A stretch of 8,108 bases of DNA from an uncultured Bryobacteraceae bacterium. Its GTDB lineage: Bacteria > Acidobacteriota > Terriglobia > Bryobacterales > Bryobacteraceae. The DNA lies in contig CAKZVG010000399.1 in the NCBI GenBank assembly GCA_937921835.1, positions 1 to 8,108 of the forward strand. Direction: 5' to 3'. Shown in pieces: positions 1 through 4,576 of the stretch. The number at the start of each line of letters is the position of its first letter. The stretch's first letter is position 1. The notes under the pieces are model-generated. The model was not told the origin of the DNA. It saw only the letters and a program-made list of their open reading frames with translations, and searched no databases. A program made the position numbers and the translations under genes.

Positions 1-98
1 GCGTCAAAGCGCCGCGCCAGCGCGGCGGCGTATCGGGAGGCGCCGGTGCTGCGCCCGGAGAAATCCACCGGCACCAGGATCTTGGACAGGGAGAACAT
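1..98 (-). CDS. Universal stress protein (UspA family), N-terminal part, cut by window edge
   Basis: Reading the minus strand from the ATG at 98 gives 32 residues beginning MFSLSKILVPVDFSG, followed by a helix ending AAALARRF. The first strand KILVPVDFS, with the Asp that contacts ATP/adenine nucleotides in this family, followed by a Ser/Thr-rich turn and an Ala-rich helix, is the usual Usp N-terminus. Usp proteins are cytoplasmic nucleotide-binding stress or energy-state proteins; the ATP-binding G-x2-G-x9-G-[ST] loop would lie beyond the edge and cannot be checked. A Shine-Dalgarno GGAGGG sits about 6 nt before the ATG. The gene follows the NapC-like cytochrome by only 47 nt in the same direction, so it is probably the operon's last or next gene, with a possible promoter of its own in the gap. 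The family call is fairly secure despite the short length; the specific role is unknown. Confidence 0.8.
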   Translation of the reverse strand, partial: MFSLSKILVPVDFSGRSTGASRYAAALARRFD

Positions 99-115
99 CA
101 CCGCCCTCCGCCGAA

Positions 116-124
116 ACTATAGCA
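116..124 (-). promoter_or_regulatory. Candidate extended -10 promoter for the universal stress gene
   Basis: On the minus strand the 47-nt gap before the Usp start contains TGCTATAGT, which is TG-n-TATAGT: an extended -10 element with a 5/6 match to TATAAT. No -35 hexamer is visible at the right distance. Transcription would start near 109, leaving a very short leader that still includes the GGAGGG ribosome site. It would allow the stress gene to be made independently of the cytochrome operon. This is a motif call only. Confidence 0.35.
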
Positions 125-145
125 GACCATGCCAGGCGCGCGGGC

Positions 146-1582
146 CTACTTGGCGGCCTCCTCCAGGCCCAGTTCGGTAAGGATCTTAGGCGCCGCCTCT
201 TCCATGGCCAGTACCTGGTGGCAGGAATTGCAGTCTTGTCCGATCGTGCGCCCGCCCTCGGCCGTGTGCTCGCCGTCGTGGCAGCGGAAGCAGCCCGGAA
301 AGTCGTTGTGTCCGATGTGATTCGGATACGTTCCCCAGGCGACTTTCATCGATGGGAACACGTTGCGGGTGTAGATCGCCACCAGCGCCTCGCTGGAGCG
401 TTCGATGTCAGCCTGGCGCGCCTTAAAAACGTCCGGGAACTCCCGGCTGTAGAACCCGTCGAACTCCTGCCGGATGCGCGCCGCCGCCTCGCCGTGATCG
501 CGGTAGACGCCCTTGAGCGCCGCCAGCGCCTGCCGCTTGGCGAAGGGAAGATCGGGGGCGATCCGCCCTGCCGCCATGGCCTCGTTCACCGCCGGGTCCG
601 GCATCTGGAAGGCGTGGGTGGGCCGGTTATGGCAATCCATGCAATCCATCTCGCGGACTTCCCACAGCGGGACCTGCCCGGCGCCGGCGGTCTGGTACAC
701 CCGCACGGTGTCGCCCCGCCGGTATTCCACCCACGGAATCGTCTCCCGCTTGGCGTCGCTGCGGTAGCGGATCACGACGTCCTCGCCCAGGTGCGCGCCG
801 TGAATGCCGGGGCCGCCATGCAGCCCGCCGCCGATGCGCATCAGCAGCACGCTGCGGGTGTGCGTATTCGTCTGGTCTTCGGCGAAATGGTGGATAATGC
901 GCAGGCGGTCGGCGCCGAATTTCTGCGGCCAGTGGCAGGTCTCGCAGGTGTCGCGCGCCGGACGCAGGTTCTCGATCGGCGTCGGAATCGGCCGCGGGAA
1001 GGTGTCGAAGGCGGTGGCGAAGACCTGCCAGGCGCCGGAGAGCTTGCTCTTGACGAACCAGGAGGCGCCCGGTCCGATGTGGCACGCGGTGCAGGAAACG
1101 CGCGAGTGCGGCGAGTTCTGGTAAGCGGCGAACTCCGGCTGCATCACCGTGTGGCAAGTCTGTCCGCAGAAGCTCACGCTGTCCATATAGTGAACGGCGC
1201 TGAAGCTCAACTGGCTGGCGATCACCAGGTTCACGAAGGTCATCACCGCCAGAAAGCCAAGCAGGCGGCGGAAGCGGGGGTCCTGCAAATCGGCGGGCGG
1301 AAGACCGCCTTCGGCGGCGTGCCTTTTCCTGGTTAGCCGCAGGCCGAGCGGGATCAGCAGCAGCCCGGCGAAGAAGACCGCCGGCAGCACCAGGTAAAGC
1401 AGGATCCCGGTGTAGGGGTTCGGGGCCTCGCCGCGGATCAGGACCGGCAGCAGGAACAGCCAGAAGATGGCGGCGGCGGTTACCAGCACCACGCCGGCCA
1501 TGCTGACTGGGTTGTTCGACAAATAGGCGATGGGGGAAAGCCACAGCCGCAGCCTAGCCGGCTGCGCTTGCTTCGGGCTCAT
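146..1582 (-). CDS. NapC/NirT-family multiheme membrane cytochrome c (ImcH-like)
   Basis: This 478-residue protein has three predicted membrane helices (about 30-50, 57-80 and 107-125) followed by a periplasmic multiheme domain. Five canonical CxxCH motifs lie at 164, 213, 314, 431 and 451. A sixth, earlier site at 139-144 reads CGQTCH, which is CX3CH and falls where NapC/NrfH proteins carry their quinol-proximal heme 1. The stretch TVMQPEFAAY and the following SPHSRVSCTACH resemble NapC/NirT-type quinol dehydrogenases, which take electrons from quinol and pass them to periplasmic cytochromes. The N-terminal three-helix arrangement and length recall ImcH of Geobacter rather than the short single-helix NapC. 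The start overlaps the upstream CbcL-like gene by 29 nt, with AGGAGG 12 nt before the ATG, so the two are probably translationally coupled. The NapC/NirT call is strong; ImcH-type function is inference, and a dedicated reductase partner is not visible. Confidence 0.85.
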   Translation of the reverse strand: MSPKQAQPARLRLWLSPIAYLSNNPVSMAGVVLVTAAAIFWLFLLPVLIRGEAPNPYTGILLYLVLPAVFFAGLLLIPLGLRLTRKRHAAEGGLPPADLQDPRFRRLLGFLAVMTFVNLVIASQLSFSAVHYMDSVSFCGQTCHTVMQPEFAAYQNSPHSRVSCTACHIGPGASWFVKSKLSGAWQVFATAFDTFPRPIPTPIENLRPARDTCETCHWPQKFGADRLRIIHHFAEDQTNTHTRSVLLMRIGGGLHGGPGIHGAHLGEDVVIRYRSDAKRETIPWVEYRRGDTVRVYQTAGAGQVPLWEVREMDCMDCHNRPTHAFQMPDPAVNEAMAAGRIAPDLPFAKRQALAALKGVYRDHGEAAARIRQEFDGFYSREFPDVFKARQADIERSSEALVAIYTRNVFPSMKVAWGTYPNHIGHNDFPGCFRCHDGEHTAEGGRTIGQDCNSCHQVLAMEEAAPKILTELGLEEAAK

Positions 1583-3278
1583 TTGGTGTCGGCGCCTCCT
1601 CGGTTTCCGGCTGCGGCATGGGCGTGGGGGGAGCTTTCGGTTCGTGCGAATCGCGGCGGCGCACGCTGATGCCGGTCAGCCAGGCAGGATCCATGGGATA
1701 CACGTCAGGGTCGAATATCACGCTGTAAAAATGCCAGATGGCGATGGAGAGAGCGGCCAGAATCGCTTCATAGAAATGGATTGTGCTGGCCAGATCGAGC
1801 ACGCTCTTGGGCAGGTAGCGCAGCGTCCAGTTATTGGCCCACAGCAGAACCCCGGTCAGGGCCATGATGAATGTGCCCCAGATGACCGCCCAGTATTCGA
1901 CTTTCTCGATGTAGGAGTGCGCCGAGATAACCGGCTTGGAGCGGCGCAGACCGATCGCCCAGGCGAGTCCGGCGAAGCCCTCGTAGAGATCCCGTTTCCT
2001 GGGCAACAACGTCAGCCAGTGCGTGCGCAGCCGCCGGCTGGCCAGCAACGTAATGGCGTGCACCATCGAGACCGCCATCAGCACCACCGCGGCGATGCGA
2101 TGCACGGTTCCCCGCACCGGCCAGTTGCTTTCCCACATCACCAGCGGCCGAGCCCAGAACTGCTCCGGGTAGCGCAGCGCGAAGCCGGTCCACACCAGCA
2201 CGATAAACGAGATGGCGAGCAAGGCGTGCTGCACCCGCTCCCAGGGCAGCATGCGCATTTCGGGTTTGCCCGCCAGCGGCCGCGGCGGAGGCGCCGGCGC
2301 CGGGCACAGCCGCAGCGCGAACAGTTTCCGGATCCAGTCCCCGCCGTGATGCAGCAGCATCAGGCCGATGGTGAGCGGGATCAGCGAAAGGTAGAACCAG
2401 CGCGCCCAGTAAACCGGCCGCGGCTCCTCGCGTCCGGCGACGATGTGAATCTGCCCGATCGCAAAGCGCATGCCCGCGCCCGGATGACACTTGCCGCATG
2501 TCTCCGGCAGCCGCGCCGGATGGATCATCGACTTCGGATCGCTCGATGGCAGGATGCTGTGGACACCGTGGCAGCTCGCGCAGTTGGCGACCGATTGCGA
2601 GCCGGCGCGCGCCGCCAGCCCGTGGAAGGAACTCTCAAAGCTGGTGACGCGGTCCGGCGGCAGACCAAAGCGGCGCGTCAGCCGGACGTCGCCGTGGCAG
2701 CGGGCGCAGGTTTCCGAAACGTGCGCCGGACTGACCGGCGATGCCCGTTCCTTAACCGGGATAATCGAGTGCTCGCCGTGGCAGTCCGAGCAGACCGGTG
2801 AAGCCGTCACCCCGCGCCGCACCGCCGCGCCATGCACGCTGGCGTTGAATTCGGCCGCGATCGTGTCGTGGCACATGCCGCAGGTTTCCGGGATGGACCT
2901 CCGGAAGGCCTCCGTCGAGGCGCGCGTTGTCTCGTGTGCGCCCCCGTGGCACAGGGCGCAGTCCGGAGCCGCCGCGTTGCCCGCCTTGGCCGCCCGGCCG
3001 TGCGCGCCCAGGGCGTAATCCTTGGCTTCCGAGCCGTGGCACTGCGAGCAGGGCGTCTTGGGCACGTCCGCCGGGTGCGGGTACTCCTCGTGCTTGGGAT
3101 GGCACTTCAGACAGGCCACCGCCGCGTGAGCCGACTCCTTCAGTTTCTGCCCGTGATCGTGGCAGGTGGAGCAATCCGCGCCATCCGCCTCCTGCGCCGT
3201 GGCCGGCGGCGCCCAGACAAGCAGCGCCACGAACAGCGCGGCGGCGCCGTACGGCACGGTCTTTCCTGAACCCTTCAT
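1554..3278 (-). CDS. Nine-heme cytochrome c fused to a cytochrome b domain (CbcL-like quinol oxidoreductase)
   Basis: The 574-residue protein, counted from the ATG at 3278, begins with a signal peptide (MKGSGK, then a hydrophobic core, then PPATA, cleavage near residue 28). Nine CxxCH motifs follow at residues 36, 56, 77, 107, 133, 163, 191, 233 and 261. The C-terminal half has five predicted membrane helices (about 292-311, 350-370, 393-412, 461-480 and 499-521). His351, 393, 407, 501 and 516 are in or near these helices, as in hydrogenase/formate dehydrogenase-type cytochrome b with two b hemes. A charged Pro/Glu-rich tail ends it. Nine c hemes fused to a HydB-type cytochrome b is the architecture of Geobacter CbcL, an inner-membrane quinol oxidase feeding extracellular electron transfer. 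An in-frame ATG 18 codons upstream (3332) would bury the signal peptide and overlap the preceding gene, so 3278 is preferred although its ribosome site is weak. Terminal acceptor is unknown. Confidence 0.85.
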   Translation of the reverse strand: MKGSGKTVPYGAAALFVALLVWAPPATAQEADGADCSTCHDHGQKLKESAHAAVACLKCHPKHEEYPHPADVPKTPCSQCHGSEAKDYALGAHGRAAKAGNAAAPDCALCHGGAHETTRASTEAFRRSIPETCGMCHDTIAAEFNASVHGAAVRRGVTASPVCSDCHGEHSIIPVKERASPVSPAHVSETCARCHGDVRLTRRFGLPPDRVTSFESSFHGLAARAGSQSVANCASCHGVHSILPSSDPKSMIHPARLPETCGKCHPGAGMRFAIGQIHIVAGREEPRPVYWARWFYLSLIPLTIGLMLLHHGGDWIRKLFALRLCPAPAPPPRPLAGKPEMRMLPWERVQHALLAISFIVLVWTGFALRYPEQFWARPLVMWESNWPVRGTVHRIAAVVLMAVSMVHAITLLASRRLRTHWLTLLPRKRDLYEGFAGLAWAIGLRRSKPVISAHSYIEKVEYWAVIWGTFIMALTGVLLWANNWTLRYLPKSVLDLASTIHFYEAILAALSIAIWHFYSVIFDPDVYPMDPAWLTGISVRRRDSHEPKAPPTPMPQPETEEAPTPNEPEASAAG

Positions 3279-3328
3279 TTTCCAATCTGGGAATTCTACT
3301 ACCGCGGCGGCCTTGGCCGCACCCGCGG

Positions 3329-3709
3329 TCACGCCAACCCGCCAGAGTTGGCGACACGCTGCTTGGGCGTGCCGGCCCGCCCGGTTTTGGCTGCCTCCAG
3401 CCGGGCGGCCATGATCGCCAGGAGCGCCGTGTTGAGCGGGTCGCTCTCGAACACCACCGAATTCACCCCGGCCTCCCAGGCGCGCTTCAGGTAGCGCGGT
3501 TCGTTGCGCGCGATCAGCACGACCCGTTCGGGACGGGGAATCGGACGCGAGATCCGGTCCAGGTGCTCCGGGTCGACCACCAGGACGCCCTCACGGCCTG
3601 GATCCGGCGTCTCGACGGCGAGCACCCGCCACTCGCCATCGCGCGCCAGCAGCGCGCGCAGGGCATCCAAATAGGCTGTGTTCGTTATGGCTACCTGAAT
3701 CGTCTCCAT
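3329..3709 (-). CDS. Degenerate receiver-like (CheY-fold) protein, hypothetical
   Basis: This 126-residue soluble protein has no signal peptide or membrane helix. Its alternating pattern fits a receiver fold: strand 1 QVAIT, a helix, strand 2 WRVLAVE, strand 3 GVLVVDPE with Asp46 at the phospho-acceptor position, strand 4 RVVLIARN, a helix containing RAWEAGVNSVV, and a last helix LNTALLAIMAARLE. The paired acidic residues normally after strand 1 are absent (TNT instead). The Thr/Ser at the end of strand 4 looks replaced by Ala67, and the conserved Lys after strand 5 looks replaced by Glu88. It therefore looks like a pseudo-receiver, perhaps binding a partner without phosphorylation. Fold assignment is by eye and could be wrong. 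It sits between the small cytochrome and the CbcL-like gene, 50 nt before the latter's chosen start. The ATG has no good ribosome site, and a GC-rich hairpin lies just ahead of it. Confidence 0.6.
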   Translation of the reverse strand: METIQVAITNTAYLDALRALLARDGEWRVLAVETPDPGREGVLVVDPEHLDRISRPIPRPERVVLIARNEPRYLKRAWEAGVNSVVFESDPLNTALLAIMAARLEAAKTGRAGTPKQRVANSGGLA

Positions 3710-3717
3710 GCTCGGCC

Positions 3718-3757
3718 GTCCGGCCCGGACTGCCCCGCGGCGGATGTGCGCCGCCGC
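3718..3757 (-). repeat. Two tandem GC-rich hairpins in the intercistronic gap
   Basis: In the 54 nt between the small cytochrome stop and the receiver-like start, the minus-strand mRNA can form two perfect stems. GCGGCGG pairs with CCGCCGC around a 7-nt loop (3737-3757), and GTCCGG pairs with CCGGAC around one base (3718-3730). The second ends 8 nt before the ATG at 3709, just where a Shine-Dalgarno would be. No U-run follows, so these are not typical intrinsic terminators. They could protect the upstream message or reduce downstream translation, giving more small cytochrome than membrane complex (inference). Confidence 0.55.
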
Positions 3758-3763
3758 TGCCAG

Positions 3764-3988
3764 CTACTTTTTCTCAGCGCAATCGGCCAGGCTCTTCTTT
3801 TCGTCGTAACACTTGCCGACCGCGTTCAGATCCTTGCCATCCTTGGGCGCAGCGCTTGTGTGGCAATACTTGCAGGGCTTCTTCTCTTTCTTGGTGTACT
3901 CCGCCTTCCCGTAGGAGAGCGTGGTCGTCGCCGCCAAAGCGGCCACAAAAATAATCAAGGGCGCGATGAATCGGAGCTTGCGCATCAT
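3764..3988 (-). CDS. Small exported monoheme cytochrome c
   Basis: The 74-residue product starts MMRKLRFIAPLIIF, a hydrophobic N-terminal segment to about residue 24 that acts either as a signal peptide (possible cleavage after SYGKA) or as a membrane anchor. One CxxCH heme site, CKYCH, lies at 39-43. The mature part is only about 46-50 residues and Lys-rich (KKEKKP before the heme, EKKS later). It contains two more cysteines, C60 and C70, which could form a disulfide. A Met ligand is not present after the heme site, so the sixth ligand would be something else or the heme may be bis-His within an oligomer. It is the first gene of the cytochrome operon, with AGGAGG 7 nt before the first of two tandem ATGs. 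It is probably a periplasmic electron shuttle for the downstream membrane complexes. I do not recognise the exact family. Confidence 0.75.
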   Translation of the reverse strand: MMRKLRFIAPLIIFVAALAATTTLSYGKAEYTKKEKKPCKYCHTSAAPKDGKDLNAVGKCYDEKKSLADCAEKK

Positions 3989-4073
3989 TCCTCCGCCTCC
4001 TGGGAGAGCAATTCATTCGCCACACGCGGGCGAGCTCATTGCAACCGGCCCCGAGCCGCTCCGGCCCGCTGTC

Positions 4074-4277
4074 ATGTCAAAGCCGGGCCGGTCCCTCCAG
4101 CGTGATGAAACAGCAAAGGAATCCGCCTCTCCGGCGGTTGCGCCGCACCATCGGGCGGCGCACTCGATTCCGGTCCCGGAACGGACGCGCCGGCCAGCCT
4201 GCGACAGCTTTGCCAGGCTCGCGCAAGAAGGTCATTGCGCCAAGTGCCCCAAGGCGGTTCCGTGCATCCTGGGCTAA
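4074..4277 (+). CDS. Possible small Cys-rich protein (hypothetical, uncertain)
   Basis: An ATG at 4074 opens a 67-codon frame ending TAA at 4277. The C-terminal third contains four cysteines in C-x11-C-x2-C-x5-C spacing (C43, C55, C58, C64), with the segment EGHCAKCPKAVPCILG at the very end. The third-codon positions are G/C-rich in the way expected of this genome. The cysteine cluster could bind zinc or iron, but the fold is not recognised. Against it, no Shine-Dalgarno is visible before the ATG, the N-terminal half is low-complexity and basic, and the frame overlaps the candidate sigma-54 promoter on the other strand. A hairpin followed by a T-rich run at 4312-4340 could be its terminator. 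It may be a real tiny gene, a decayed gene remnant, or chance. Confidence 0.25.
   Translation: MSKPGRSLQRDETAKESASPAVAPHHRAAHSIPVPERTRRPACDSFARLAQEGHCAKCPKAVPCILG
4200..4215 (-). promoter_or_regulatory. Candidate sigma-54 promoter for the cytochrome operon
   Basis: Read on the minus strand the sequence is TGGCAAAGCTGTCGCA, which has the obligatory GG-N10-GC spacing. It matches 9 of the 12 conserved positions of TGGCACG-N4-TTGCW; the -24 element TGGCA is intact and TTGC appears as TCGC. It points toward the small cytochrome start, with a predicted transcription start near 4189 and a leader of about 200 nt. It also lies inside a 6-bp inverted repeat (AGCCTG/CAGGCT, 4196-4219), which may be coincidental. 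A divergently encoded sigma-54 activator next door makes it plausible. Confidence 0.35.
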
Positions 4278-4330
4278 GTCGCCCAACACAGGGCTGCCCG
4301 TGCGGTCCCGGGGGTGGGCGAAATAGCCCG
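4270..4330. repeat. Cluster of TGGGC/GCCC dyads, possible enhancer sites
   Basis: Three inverted repeats lie in 61 nt: TGGGC-N6-GCCCA at 4270-4285, GGGC-N1-GCCC at 4291-4299 and TGGGC-N6-GCCCG at 4315-4330. The first and third share arm and spacer lengths and start 45 bp apart. Relative to the predicted sigma-54 start near 4189 their centres lie near -88 and -133, the usual range for enhancer-binding proteins. A fourth, GGGC-TTT-GCCC, is at 4456-4466. Such short GC-rich dyads can also arise by chance at this base composition. Confidence 0.4.
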
Positions 4331-4340
4331 CTCTTGTTGT
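4312..4340 (+). terminator. Weak candidate intrinsic terminator
   Basis: GGGTGGGC (4312-4319) can pair with GCCCGCTC (4326-4333) around the loop GAAATA, an 8-bp stem with two G-U pairs, followed by TTGTTGT on the plus strand. It could end a transcript of the small ORF that stops at 4277. The same bases form one of the TGGGC/GCCC dyads, so a protein-binding site is an equal alternative. Confidence 0.3.
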
Positions 4341-4460
4341 AACATTAAAGCAGCGAAAGATCTTGACTATGTGCATTGTTGGATTCCCCGGCCCAGTTGT
4401 GGAAAAGCTCCACGCCGTGGTCCCATCCTGCTGGGGGAAATGGCGAAGTGAGGGCGGGCT

Positions 4461-4491
4461 TTGCCCCGGGGGCCGGCAGCGGTGATATACT
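4461..4491 (+). promoter_or_regulatory. Candidate extended -10 sigma-70 promoter for the sigma-54 activator gene
   Basis: TGATATACT at 4483-4491 is an extended -10 (TG-n-TATACT, 5/6 to TATAAT). A poor -35, TTGCCC at 4461-4466, lies 19 bp upstream and overlaps a GGGC-TTT-GCCC dyad. The start of transcription would be near 4498. This makes the in-frame ATGs at 4376 (upstream of the promoter) and 4505 (almost at the transcript end) unlikely starts and favours 4577. The dyad over the -35 could mediate autoregulation (inference). Confidence 0.45.
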
Positions 4492-4576
4492 TCAAAGGGC
4501 TGTTATGACGGGCTTCGGAAATGGGGCTTTCCGGCCTGTGATAACGGAATCGGGCAAGGCCGTTCTGGGAACAAGA

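Larger units (their letters stand above)
3989..4576. other. Divergent control region between the cytochrome operon and the sigma-54 activator
   Basis: This 588-nt stretch separates two divergent transcription units. It is the longest stretch in the window without a confidently called gene. It holds a possible small plus-strand ORF (4074-4277), a candidate sigma-54 promoter on the minus strand (4200-4215), a series of GGGC/GCCC dyads (4270-4330 and 4456-4466), an AT-rich patch around 4332-4380, an extended -10 promoter on the plus strand (4483-4491) and the perfect-arm palindrome TTCCGGTCCCGGAA at 4168-4181. No tRNA or mobile-element signature was seen. Confidence 0.7.

Noticed and set aside
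218..1336. Long plus-strand open frame (372 codons) opposite the NapC-like gene
   Set aside because: It is antisense to a clear multiheme cytochrome, has no recognisable domain and an Arg/Ala/Gly/Val-rich composition typical of shadow frames in GC-rich DNA.
1530..2801. Plus-strand 423-codon open frame opposite the CbcL-like gene
   Set aside because: Shadow of the true minus-strand gene, whose nine heme motifs and membrane helices are unambiguous; the plus frame is low-complexity with many Arg, His and Gln.
4235..4251. Second GG-N10-GC match on the minus strand (TGGGGCACTTGGCGCAA)
   Set aside because: Spacing fits sigma-54 but the -24 element is TGGGG rather than TGGCA and the -12 is GCGC; weaker than the candidate at 4200-4215.
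4335..4344. TGTT-GT-AACA near-palindrome as a regulator site
   Set aside because: Arms of only four bases in an AT-rich patch are too short to claim, and it appears once.
4376..4576. N-terminal 67-residue extension of the sigma-54 activator
   Set aside because: The extension precedes and spans a promoter-like extended -10, is unlike PAS linker sequence, and the start at 4577 gives a normal activator length.
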